From: Acidobacteriota bacterium
GTDB lineage: Bacteria > Acidobacteriota > Polarisedimenticolia > QHYA01
Direction of reading: 5' to 3'
Assembly (NCBI GenBank): GCA_003223995.1
Contig: QHYA01000148.1
Coordinates: 1 to 6,537, forward strand
DNA: 6,537 bases
The notes under the pieces are model-generated. The model saw only the letters and a list, made by a program, of their open reading frames with translations. It was not told where the DNA came from and searched no databases. Both the position numbers and the translations under genes were made by a program. Below, in pieces: positions 1-6,447 of this stretch; the stretch's first letter is position 1, and each line of letters begins with the position of its first letter.

Positions 1-1
1 G

Positions 2-3000
2 GAGACGCTGCGCCATTTCGAGCACGAATTCCTCGCGATGACCAAGCTCCTCCACCCGAACCTGGTGGCGGTGCACGACTTCGGCACGGTCGAGATCTCC
101 GATGAGCCCGGCCGCCGCCTTCCCTTCTTCACGATGGAGCTCATCGAGGGGAAGACGATCGAGAAGCATTTCGCCGCTCCCGTCGATTTCTCAGCGCTGT
201 ATCGGATCGTCGCTGGCGTGGTCCGCGCCCTGGCCTACCTCCACTCCCGCGGTCTGGTCCATAGAGACGTGAAATCCTCCAACATCTTGGTGACCATGGA
301 CAGCGCTGGGAATCCCGGCGCTGAAGGGTCAACCGGGCAGGCGGGTGTGGGAGCTGTCCACGACCCCGGTTCGAGCCCCCGATCGAGCGACCCGGCCCAG
401 GGCTCGAAGAGGCCGCAGGCCAAGCTCATGGACTTCGGCTTGATCGATACAGCCCAGACCGCCGCTGGCCCCCGGATCCAGGGCACCGTCAGCTACCTCG
501 CTCCGGAGATGGCCCGTGGGGGGCGCATCGACCCCCGGGCGGACCTCTACTCGCTTGGCATCGTTCTCTACGAGATTGTCACAGGCCGGCTTCCCTTCCG
601 GGGCCACTCGCCCCTGTCGGTTATCCGCGGGCACCTCGAAGAGCCTCCCCTCCCCCCGTCCACGCTGAACAGCTCGGTCCCGCAAGGGCTGGAGGAGATC
701 ATCCTGCGCTGCTTGGAGAAGGAGCCTTCGGCCCGTTTCGCCTCCGCCAGCGAGCTCCTGGAGGCCTTCTCGAAGCTCGCCGGCGAGGAGCTGAATCCGG
801 ACTCGCCCGAGATCGGCCGCTCCTACATCCTCTCCGGGCGCTTCGTGGGGCGGGATCGCGAGATGGAGGCGCTGCGGGGATGTATCGGCGAGGCGGAGAA
901 GGAGCGGGGCCGGCTGGTGCTGGTGGGAGGGGAGGCCGGCACCGGCAAGTCCCGCCTGCTGCGGGAGTTCCGCGTCTGGTGCCAGGTCCACGACATCCCT
1001 TTCTTCCTCGGCCGCTGCTACGAGTCCCCCGTGGTCCCCTACGGGCCGATCATCGAGGTCCTCGATGCTCTCGTGCGCCGGTGGGAAGACAGACTCGATG
1101 AGCCGATCGCCCGCCATGGCCCCGCCCTGGCGGCGCTCCTCCCCCGACTTGCCGAGCGCCCCTCGGTGCGGGACGGCCGTGCGCCGGCTCCCCTTGGTCC
1201 GGAGGAGGAGAGGCTGCGTCTTGTCTCCGCAGCCTCGGACTTCCTGGTCGCGGCTGCAGCGCAGGGTCCATACGTGCTGGCAGTGGAGGACCTCAATTGG
1301 GCAGATGAGGCGTCCTGCGATCTTCTGCGCGTTCTGGGACGCAATCTGCTGCGCGGCGGCGGCCGCGTGCTGCTCGCGGGGAGCTATCGGGACGACGAGC
1401 TGTCCCGGACCAGCCCTCTCTTCGAGCTTCTGGTCGATGGACGCGAGGAGGGATACCTGGCGGATATCTCCCTGAGGGGACTCAATCCTCAGGAGACTGA
1501 GCTCCTCGTCGGGTCGATGCTCGGAGCGCCCCCCTCCGACCAGGCCTTCACGGCCCTTGCCCGCCGGGTTCACGACGAGACCCGGGGCAACCCCTTCTTC
1601 ATCGAGGAGCTGATGACGCTGCTGGTGGACGAGGGGGTCGTCACTCCCGGCCAGGGCCGCCCCCCGGCCGAATCAGAGCTGGAAGTGCTCGAGGTCCCCC
1701 GGCGCACCCGCGACGCTCTTGCCCGGCGGCTGGCCCGTCTCGACGCCGAGAGCCTCGACCTGCTGCAGGCCGCGTCTGTGATCGGAGGGGCCGAGGCCTC
1801 GCTGAGGGCCCTGGCAGAGGTCGTGGCCCGGCCGGTGGAGGAGCTGCATGGTCTGCTGGCGTCGCTGACGCGGACGAACCTGCTCGACCGCGAGATCGGG
1901 GCGGAGGGGGAGATCCGCTACCGTCCGGCCCAGACCGCGATCGCCAAGGTGGCCTCAGAGGGGATGGACCCGCAGCGTCGGACCGCCTTCCACAGACGCT
2001 ACGCGGAGCACCTCGAGGGATTGACCCGGCCCGTCCCGGAGGAGCGCTTCGGACTGCTGGCGCTGCACTTCATGCGAGCGGAATTGCCGGGGCGTGCCAT
2101 CGATTACCTGGTGAGGGCGGCGGACCGCGCTGCCAGGCTCCACGCCAACCGGGAGGCCCTGGCTCTGTATGGACAGACGATCGACCTGCTAGCGAGGGGG
2201 CGGGTTCCGGTCGCTGGAGGGACCCTGTCGGAGCTCTACGAGAAGCGGGGCAACCTTCAGGAGCTGCTGGGAGAGTTCGAGAGGGCAGATGAGGACTACC
2301 AGTGGATGCTCGCGCGGGCCGAGAAGGACGCGGACGAGCATCACAAGGCGCGGGCCTATCTGGACATCGGCAATGTCCTGGCGCACCGCTCCGAATACGA
2401 AAAATCCCTTGAAAGCTACGGCAAGGCTCTGGCGATCCACCGCCGCGTGGGGGCGCAACAGGAGCTGGCCGAGAGCTTGCGGCTGATCGGCCGGATCCAC
2501 GCCCGGCTGGGAAACTACGCCGAAGCCCACGATCATTTCAGCCGGTCCCTCGATATCGCGCGCAAGAGCAGCAACGTGATGCTTCTCGTGCGCAACCTCA
2601 CCGACCAGGGCTTCACGCACCGCGAGCAGGGGCAGATCCGCGAGTCGCTTCGGTGCTTCGGGGAGGCTCACGAGGCCGTCCAGCGAGCGGAGGACCGGCG
2701 GGGGCTGGCCGCGGTGATCCAGGGGTTGGCCCTCTGCCACGATTTCCAGGGACGGTACGGCGAGGCGGTCGCCCGCTATCAGGAATCACTCGCCATTTCG
2801 CGGGAGATCGGCGACATCCAGATGGTCGCCTCCACGGCCACTCATCTCGGGGCCCTCTTCTGCCGGATGGGGGAGCACGACCAGGGGATGCGACTGTTCG
2901 ACGAGTCTCTCGACATCACCCGCCGGATAGGAACGCGCGAGGGGGTCATCCCCAACCTGCACAGCATCGCTGCCCTGCATCTTTCGCAGGGCCGCTACGA

Positions 3001-5419
3001 GAAGGCTCTGGAGGTGGCCGAGGAGGCGCTGCGCACGGCCCGGCGGATCGGGAAGCGTGACGATGCCGCGATCGCGCTGAACACGATCGGTGCGGTCTAC
3101 ATGAGGGTCGGCGACTATCAGTCCGCCGGCAGGTGCCTCGAGGAAGCCCAGCGGATCATGCGCGAGATCCGCAGCCAGAGATGGCTGGCCGTCTTCCTCA
3201 CCGACCTGGCGGAGTTCCGTCTCGCCACGGATCAGCCGGAAAAGGCACGCGAGCATTTCAAGGAGGCCTGTTTCATCGCCCGCAGGATCGGCGATCGCCG
3301 CCGTGAGACCGTCGGCATGATCGGCCTCGCGGAGTCCTACCTGAGGGGGAAAGACTTCGACCGGGCGGCTGCCGCTTGCCGAAAAGGGCTCACTCTGGTG
3401 GAGGAGAGCAGACTGAAGAAGCAGTGGGCCGACGGGCTCGCCTTGCGGTCCCGCATCGAGATCGAGAGGCCCGGGGGGGACCTCGTCGCCGCCTCGGCCG
3501 ACCTGCGGCAGGCCCTGGCGATCGCCGGGGAGCTGAAGGACACCGACCTCACGTGGCAGGCCCAGCACCTCATGGGCAAGGTCCTGTTCCGCCTCGGGGA
3601 CCGCGCCGAAGCGGAGGGCGCTTACCGCTCGGCTTTCCTCTACCTCGACGGGGCTTACAACCGCCTCCCCGAGAAATGGCGGCGCACCTTCTACCGCGAT
3701 CCGCGCCGGCGCGCTTTCTCCTTGGAATGGGAGCGGCTGAAGATCCGCCCCTCGGAGAGGCCGTCTGAGGCGGTTTCAGGAGGCCTCGCCGCCTTCGAGA
3801 AGCTCCGGAAGGACTACGAGAACCTCACCCGGCTCCTGGAGATCAACAAAAAACTCAACTCCACCCTCCAGCACTCCGTCCTGCTGCGTACGATCATCGA
3901 CACGGCGATCGAGCTGACGGGGGCGGAACGAGGCTTCCTCATCCTCTCCCGGCCCGACGGGATGGTCTTCGAGGTGGCCCGCACGGCGAGGGGGGAGGAG
4001 GTCCCGGAGCCAGAGAGGGGGGTTTCCCGCTCGATCGCGCAGATGGCCGTCCGGGAAGGCCGGCCGCTTCTGACCACCGATGCCAGAGAGGACCCGCGCT
4101 TCTCCGCCTCGGCCTCGGTGCACCAGCTTCAGCTCCGCTCCGTCGTCGCCATCCCCCTGCGGCAGAAGGGGGAGGCCGCCGGGGCCATCTACCTCGACAG
4201 CCGGCTGTCGGAGGGGATCTTCAACGAGGAGCATCAGCGACTGCTGACGCTGTTCGCCGACCAGGCCGGGATCGCCCTCGAGAACGCGCGGCTCTACGAC
4301 GAGGCAGAGTCCCGCGGGCGCCAGATCGAGCTGCTCAACCGGGAGCTGGAGCGGACCGTGGCCGAACAGCGGGAGGAGATCGCCGGCGTGCGCGAGCAAC
4401 TGGCCGACCTGCACTCGAGCATCGAGATGCGCTACCACTATGACAACATCATCGGCAAGAGCCGCCCCATGCAGGCGGTTTACGCCGTCCTGGACAAGGT
4501 CATGGACAGCCGCATCCCGGTTCTGATCACGGGCGAGTCCGGCACGGGCAAGGAGCTGATCGCCAAGGCGCTGCATTTCAACGGCCCCCGGAAGAAAGAG
4601 CGGCTCATGACCGTCAATTGCGCGGCGTTCACCGAGACCCTGCTCGACTCGGAGCTGTTCGGCTACAAGAGAGGGGCTTTCACGGGAGCCGACCGGGACC
4701 GAAAGGGAATCCTCGAGCTGGCCCACAAGGGGACGCTCGCGCTCGACGAGATCGGCGACATGCCACTGTCGATGCAGTCGAAGCTGCTGCGGGCCCTCCA
4801 GGAAGGGGAAGTGCTTCCGATTGGAGGGAAGGAGGTCATCCGCGTGGACGTGCGGGTGATCGCCGTGACCAACCGCGACCTGCGCCAGCGGATCGCCGAA
4901 GGGCTGTTCCGAGAAGACCTCTTCTACAGGCTGAACGTGGCGAACATCCACATCGCCCCCCTGCGCGAGCGGCGGGAGGACATCCCACTGCTGATCGAAC
5001 ACTTCCTCGAGAAGATCGCCGCCGAGGAGGGAAAACCGCGCAAGAATCTGGACGGGGCGGCCCTCCGCCTGCTTTTAGCTTACGACTGGCCAGGGAACAT
5101 CCGGGAGCTGGAGCACGAGGTCCTGAAGCTCGTGACCTTCAGCACGGGCACCGTCATCGGTGAGAGAGAGGTTCGAGACAACAGCGGGATCTTCCAGCCC
5201 CCGATCGTCCGTCAGGCAGATGCTTCCAGCGGTGCACAAGGGGGACCGATCAACGGCGAGCCGGGCGAGGAGGCCAAGACGCTCAAGGAATCCGAACGGC
5301 GGCAGATCCTGCGCGCCCTCGAGACAGCCGGGGGGAATCGCACGCTGGCAGCGAGGATCCTCGGGATCAACCGAGCGACCCTCTTTCGCAAGCTGAAACG
5401 ACTCGAACTGCCACAGTGA
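2..5419 (+). CDS. Ser/Thr kinase - STAND ATPase - TPR - GAF - sigma-54 activator - Fis HTH regulator (5' partial)
   Basis: This is a fused signal-transduction and transcription activator, probably cytoplasmic because no membrane segment is visible. The frame is open from base 2, so Met at base 38 is internal; the kinase glycine loop and VAIK lysine lie upstream, and the likely alpha-C Glu is bases 26-28. Residues below count from Met38. Kinase: HRD 75-77, Asn82, DFG 132-134, APE 155-157. AAA_16/STAND ATPase about 268-700: Walker A GEAGTGKS 298-305, Walker B-like VLAVEDLNWAD 413-423. TPR-like helices about 730-1205. GAF about 1279-1417, then a coiled coil to about 1460. Sigma-54 AAA+ domain about 1467-1705: Walker A GESGTGKE 1499-1506, GAFTGA 1546-1551, Walker B LALDEIGD 1567-1574, probable arginine fingers R1625 and R1631, WPGNIREL 1684-1691. 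Fis-type HTH about 1750-1790. All visible catalytic motifs are intact. The kinase-plus-STAND half resembles the PknK plan, but the output here is a sigma-54 activator. Residues 88-124 of the kinase are an unusual Gly/Pro/Ser-rich insert. Confidence 0.95.
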   Translation, partial: ETLRHFEHEFLAMTKLLHPNLVAVHDFGTVEISDEPGRRLPFFTMELIEGKTIEKHFAAPVDFSALYRIVAGVVRALAYLHSRGLVHRDVKSSNILVTMDSAGNPGAEGSTGQAGVGAVHDPGSSPRSSDPAQGSKRPQAKLMDFGLIDTAQTAAGPRIQGTVSYLAPEMARGGRIDPRADLYSLGIVLYEIVTGRLPFRGHSPLSVIRGHLEEPPLPPSTLNSSVPQGLEEIILRCLEKEPSARFASASELLEAFSKLAGEELNPDSPEIGRSYILSGRFVGRDREMEALRGCIGEAEKERGRLVLVGGEAGTGKSRLLREFRVWCQVHDIPFFLGRCYESPVVPYGPIIEVLDALVRRWEDRLDEPIARHGPALAALLPRLAERPSVRDGRAPAPLGPEEERLRLVSAASDFLVAAAAQGPYVLAVEDLNWADEASCDLLRVLGRNLLRGGGRVLLAGSYRDDELSRTSPLFELLVDGREEGYLADISLRGLNPQETELLVGSMLGAPPSDQAFTALARRVHDETRGNPFFIEELMTLLVDEGVVTPGQGRPPAESELEVLEVPRRTRDALARRLARLDAESLDLLQAASVIGGAEASLRALAEVVARPVEELHGLLASLTRTNLLDREIGAEGEIRYRPAQTAIAKVASEGMDPQRRTAFHRRYAEHLEGLTRPVPEERFGLLALHFMRAELPGRAIDYLVRAADRAARLHANREALALYGQTIDLLARGRVPVAGGTLSELYEKRGNLQELLGEFERADEDYQWMLARAEKDADEHHKARAYLDIGNVLAHRSEYEKSLESYGKALAIHRRVGAQQELAESLRLIGRIHARLGNYAEAHDHFSRSLDIARKSSNVMLLVRNLTDQGFTHREQGQIRESLRCFGEAHEAVQRAEDRRGLAAVIQGLALCHDFQGRYGEAVARYQESLAISREIGDIQMVASTATHLGALFCRMGEHDQGMRLFDESLDITRRIGTREGVIPNLHSIAALHLSQGRYEKALEVAEEALRTARRIGKRDDAAIALNTIGAVYMRVGDYQSAGRCLEEAQRIMREIRSQRWLAVFLTDLAEFRLATDQPEKAREHFKEACFIARRIGDRRRETVGMIGLAESYLRGKDFDRAAAACRKGLTLVEESRLKKQWADGLALRSRIEIERPGGDLVAASADLRQALAIAGELKDTDLTWQAQHLMGKVLFRLGDRAEAEGAYRSAFLYLDGAYNRLPEKWRRTFYRDPRRRAFSLEWERLKIRPSERPSEAVSGGLAAFEKLRKDYENLTRLLEINKKLNSTLQHSVLLRTIIDTAIELTGAERGFLILSRPDGMVFEVARTARGEEVPEPERGVSRSIAQMAVREGRPLLTTDAREDPRFSASASVHQLQLRSVVAIPLRQKGEAAGAIYLDSRLSEGIFNEEHQRLLTLFADQAGIALENARLYDEAESRGRQIELLNRELERTVAEQREEIAGVREQLADLHSSIEMRYHYDNIIGKSRPMQAVYAVLDKVMDSRIPVLITGESGTGKELIAKALHFNGPRKKERLMTVNCAAFTETLLDSELFGYKRGAFTGADRDRKGILELAHKGTLALDEIGDMPLSMQSKLLRALQEGEVLPIGGKEVIRVDVRVIAVTNRDLRQRIAEGLFREDLFYRLNVANIHIAPLRERREDIPLLIEHFLEKIAAEEGKPRKNLDGAALRLLLAYDWPGNIRELEHEVLKLVTFSTGTVIGEREVRDNSGIFQPPIVRQADASSGAQGGPINGEPGEEAKTLKESERRQILRALETAGGNRTLAARILGINRATLFRKLKRLELPQ
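301..408. repeat. Palindromic GC-rich insert inside the kinase domain
   Basis: Between the kinase catalytic loop (Asn82) and DFG (Asp132) there are about 50 residues where related bacterial kinases usually have about 15. The extra DNA contains two inverted repeats. The first is a hairpin at 301-323: ten paired positions including one G-T, arms CAGCGCTGGG and CCCGGCGCTG, loop AAT. The second is a 9-base arm TTCGAGCCC at 370-378 with its exact complement GGGCTCGAA at 400-408. The same 9-mer recurs three times in the intergenic DNA at 5787, 5863 and 5942. The reading frame is kept, and the encoded stretch is Gly/Pro/Ser/Ala-rich and probably disordered. The site falls in the turn before DFG, on the surface, where an insertion could be tolerated. 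It looks like a repeat element caught in a gene, similar in principle to the Rickettsia palindromic elements. Ordinary low-complexity growth is the alternative. Confidence 0.55.
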
Positions 5420-5426
5420 CGTTGCA

Positions 5427-5473
5427 GACTGCGACTCGCTCGCGGTGTTGCACCCACGATCTTGAGTCCAGTC
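5427..5473. promoter_or_regulatory. Dyad symmetry upstream of the sigma-54 promoter (possible enhancer site)
   Basis: Nested inverted repeats share one centre near 5449. GACTG (5427-5431) pairs with CAGTC (5469-5473), GACTC (5433-5437) with GAGTC (5464-5468), and GGTG (5444-5447) with CACC (5451-5454). The centre lies about 135 bases before the predicted sigma-54 start site, a normal distance for the upstream activating sequence of a sigma-54 activator. The gene that ends just before it encodes such an activator with a Fis-type HTH. It could instead be an mRNA 3'-end hairpin, but no T-run follows. Confidence 0.4.
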
Positions 5474-5557
5474 ACGGCCTCCGCGGGTGAAAGAAACCTC
5501 GATAAGTTCAACCTCTGATGAGAGTTGACCCCTCTCAGCACCACGTTGGCGAGGCGA

Positions 5558-5573
5558 TGGCACGGTCGTTGCT
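5558..5573 (+). promoter_or_regulatory. Sigma-54 (RpoN) promoter, full consensus match
   Basis: TGGCACG (5558-5564), four bases GTCG, then TTGCT (5569-5573) match the conserved -24/-12 sigma-54 promoter pattern TGGCACG-N4-TTGCW at every defined position, with the required spacing. Counting from the -12 C at 5572, transcription should begin near 5584 and run rightward. The promoter sits about 140 bases after the stop codon of a gene for a sigma-54-dependent activator, which supports function. The first downstream objects are the foldback at 5611-5700 and the candidate small ORF. The next conventional gene starts about 408 bases past the predicted start. Confidence 0.85.
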
Positions 5574-5610
5574 CATAACTACAGACGAAAAGGCAAAACG
5601 CCCCGAGGAG

Positions 5611-5700
5611 GGAGATACCGGTGGAAAGGAAACCTGAAACCTTTAGAGACGAAGGGATTCAGGACCCCTCCCCCCAGAGAAGACTTTCCCTGGTATCTCC
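5611..5700 (+). ncRNA. Candidate structured RNA, 90-nt foldback in the sigma-54 leader
   Basis: An outer stem pairs 5611-5628 with 5684-5700: 17 pairs, one G-U, one bulged T at 5622. Its outermost nine pairs are perfect, GGAGATACC against GGTATCTCC. An inner stem pairs CCTGAA (5633-5638) with TTCAGG (5658-5663) and CCTTT (5640-5644) with GAAGG (5651-5655), closing on a six-base loop AGAGAC. An asymmetric internal loop with a C-rich 3' side (5664-5683) separates the two stems. The predicted sigma-54 transcript would begin about 27 bases upstream. I could not match it to SRP, 6S, RNase P, tmRNA, T-box or c-di-GMP riboswitch signatures. It may be a small RNA, a translation-control leader for the overlapping ORF, or a mobile-element relic. 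Confidence 0.45.
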
Positions 5701-5725
5701 TGCTTCGGGCGCCCCGCCGAGATAA
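5621..5725 (+). CDS. Candidate small ORF, 34 codons, GTG start
   Basis: A perfect Shine-Dalgarno AGGAGG (5606-5611) stands nine bases before GTG at 5621, and the frame runs to TAA at 5723-5725. The peptide would be hydrophilic, Arg/Pro/Ser-rich and without Cys. It begins MERKPETFRDEG and ends SPASGAPPR. No signal peptide, membrane segment or known family is recognisable. The ORF lies about 37 bases after the predicted sigma-54 start site, a normal leader length. The start codon lies inside the outer stem of the 5611-5700 foldback, so translation could be structure-controlled. The ribosome site could also pair with CCCTCC at 5666-5671. A 34-codon frame can easily occur by chance in GC-rich DNA, so the support comes from the ribosome site and promoter, not the protein. 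Confidence 0.3.
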   Translation: MERKPETFRDEGIQDPSPQRRLSLVSPASGAPPR

Positions 5726-5767
5726 ACGAAGGCTCCTTTAACGAGGGCCCACCAGCTCAAGATCCGC

Positions 5768-5793
5768 CGAGCCCGGCCAACAGGTCGGGCTCG
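5768..5793. repeat. GC-rich hairpin, 11-bp stem with AACA loop
   Basis: Arms CGAGCCCGGCC (5768-5778) and GGTCGGGCTCG (5783-5793) pair throughout, with one G-U, and enclose the tetraloop AACA. It would be very stable in RNA. The following bases, AAGCGTGTAC, have no T-run, so it is not a classical terminator. It may be a REP-like palindrome, a transcript 3'-end stabiliser, or a pause site for the sigma-54 transcript. Confidence 0.6.
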
Positions 5794-5863
5794 AAGCGTG
5801 TACAGCGGCCATATTGACCGACCGATCTTGATCCGACCGCTACCCGATCGTCTTCCGGGGTCG

Positions 5864-5892
5864 GGCTCGAAGCGCTTGGAGCGCTTAGAGCC
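5864..5892. repeat. GC-rich hairpin just before the -35 of the next gene
   Basis: The outer arms GGCTC (5864-5868) and GAGCC (5888-5892) and the inner arms AAGCGCT (5870-5876) and AGCGCTT (5880-5886) form 12 pairs with a single G/A mismatch and a TGG loop. It overlaps the second copy of the 16-base repeat and ends eight bases before TTGACG. It could be an operator palindrome, or a barrier hairpin in transcripts arriving from the sigma-54 promoter. No T-tract follows. Confidence 0.55.
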
Positions 5893-5899
5893 GTTCACA

Positions 5900-5928
5900 T
5901 TGACGCTCCGCGGGGGGTCGACTATCCT
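5900..5928 (+). promoter_or_regulatory. Sigma-70-type promoter for the exported-protein gene
   Basis: TTGACG (5900-5905) matches five of six -35 consensus bases, and TATCCT (5923-5928) matches four of six -10 bases, with the ideal 17-base spacing. The start site should fall near 5935, leaving a leader of about 57 bases before ATG at 5992. In GC-rich DNA such a pair is moderately informative. Confidence 0.55.
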
Positions 5929-5941
5929 GCCTGTGGGACAC

Positions 5942-5950
5942 TTCGAGCCC
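5942..5950. repeat. Inverted copy of the TTCGAGCCC core in the leader
   Basis: TTCGAGCCC here is the exact reverse complement of the core in both copies of the intergenic direct repeat. As CTTCGAGCCCG (5941-5951) the match extends to 11 bases. It lies in the predicted 5' leader, just after the expected sigma-70 start site, and in RNA could pair with either upstream copy. Confidence 0.5.
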
Positions 5951-5991
5951 GGAGAGCGTTCGCCGGCGGATCGACGACCGGGGGAGGGACG

Positions 5992-6447
5992 ATGCAATCG
6001 CGGGGGTTGACCCGCGGCCTGCTCATCAGCCTCTGCTTCGCTCTGAGTGGGCCCGTGCCCGGAGCCAAGGGCGCCGGATCGGCGCCTCCCCCCGAGGAAG
6101 CCCGCCGTCTCGTGGTTGAAGCCTTCGAGTCGGGACGTCCTTCCCTCCTCGCGCCTCTTCTCCCCGCGAACGCGAAGGTCCACCTCTCCTTGCGGACGAT
6201 CGGCCCGGCCCGCGGTCTGTACGGCGGCGGGCAGCTCGTCGTGCTGCTGCAGCAGTTCTTCTCGCGCTGCCAGCCGGAGGAGTTCAGGGCGTCTCCGGCG
6301 GAGCGGGAGTCCCCCACTGCGCCTGTCAACCTTCACGGCCTCATCGTCTGCCGCAGCCCCGAAGGGAAGATCGCCGTGAAGCTCAACCTCGTCCTCGAGC
6401 CATTCGGAGAGAACTGGAGGTTGAGCGAGGTCTGGGAGACCGGTTGA
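5992..6447 (+). CDS. Predicted exported NTF2-like / DUF4783-like protein
   Basis: This 151-residue protein starts at ATG 5992, preceded by a good ribosome site GGGGAGGG (5981-5988). The N-terminus looks like a Sec signal: MQSRGLTR, then a hydrophobic run GLLISLCFAL, then a small-residue region ending near AKGAGSA (about 25-31). The one N-terminal Cys is preceded by Leu and does not make a lipobox. The mature part opens with a helix containing EEARRLVVEAFESGRP (about 35-50), then LLAPLLPANAKVHLSL. A segment rich in Gly and Gln with QQFFSRC follows, and then strands such as KIAVKLNLVLE and a closing NWRLSEVWE. This order resembles the DUF4783/NTF2-like fold of small periplasmic proteins, whose function is unknown. 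The assignment rests on pattern memory, not a search. It probably forms an operon with the gene that overlaps its stop. Confidence 0.8.
   Translation: MQSRGLTRGLLISLCFALSGPVPGAKGAGSAPPPEEARRLVVEAFESGRPSLLAPLLPANAKVHLSLRTIGPARGLYGGGQLVVLLQQFFSRCQPEEFRASPAERESPTAPVNLHGLIVCRSPEGKIAVKLNLVLEPFGENWRLSEVWETG

Larger units (their letters stand above)
5761..5905. repeat. Imperfect tandem duplication around a 16-base direct repeat
   Basis: GGTCGGGCTCGAAGCG occurs exactly at 5783-5798 and 5859-5874, 76 bases apart. Each copy is preceded by GATCCG (5761 and 5830) and followed by an ATTGAC stretch (about 5813 and 5899), with different spacers between. This suggests an old duplication of a module of about 70-80 bases, later altered by indels. 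The shared core GGGCTCGAA is also found inverted at 5942-5950 and in the kinase insert. The second copy supplies the -35 element of the promoter before the next gene. Confidence 0.6.
5420..5991. other. 572-base non-coding interval with regulatory and repeat structures
   Basis: No conventional gene is visible here on either strand. Long reverse-strand frames that cross it are antisense shadows of the flanking genes. The interval holds, in order, a dyad, a sigma-54 promoter, a long foldback with a possible tiny ORF, two GC-rich hairpins within an imperfect duplication, a sigma-70-like promoter and the leader of the next gene. I see no T-tract after any hairpin, so no classical intrinsic terminator ends the large regulator gene. 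Confidence 0.7.

Noticed and set aside
38..40. ATG at 38 as the real start of the large regulator
   Set aside because: The frame is open upstream to base 2, and the residues there fit the kinase alpha-C helix. A start here would remove the glycine loop and the catalytic lysine.
366..380. GGTTCGAGCCC as a tRNA T-arm or attachment site
   Set aside because: No acceptor stem, anticodon arm or CCA-like end is arranged around it, and it lies inside a maintained reading frame.
5427..5473. Intrinsic terminator of the large gene
   Set aside because: The dyad could fold, but it is followed by ACGGCCTCCG rather than a T-run, and its stem is interrupted.
5525..5553. TTGACC at 5525 as a sigma-70 -35 element
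   Set aside because: At 17-base spacing the next hexamer is GGCGAG, which is nothing like a -10 element.
5584..5700. c-di-GMP riboswitch, SRP or other known RNA family
   Set aside because: Short look-alike bits (GGCAAAACGCC, GGAAAGGAAACC) occur, but the conserved cores and their order are absent.
5761..5951. CRISPR array
   Set aside because: There are only two exact 16-base copies with unequal flanks, no regular repeat-spacer pattern and no cas genes.
5798..6010. GTG-initiated 70-codon ORF on the plus strand
   Set aside because: It has no ribosome site, spans the repeats and the sigma-70 promoter, and overlaps the start of the better-supported gene.
5992..6060. Lipoprotein signal in the exported protein
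   Set aside because: The Cys is preceded by Leu rather than Gly, Ala or Ser, so a lipobox is not formed.
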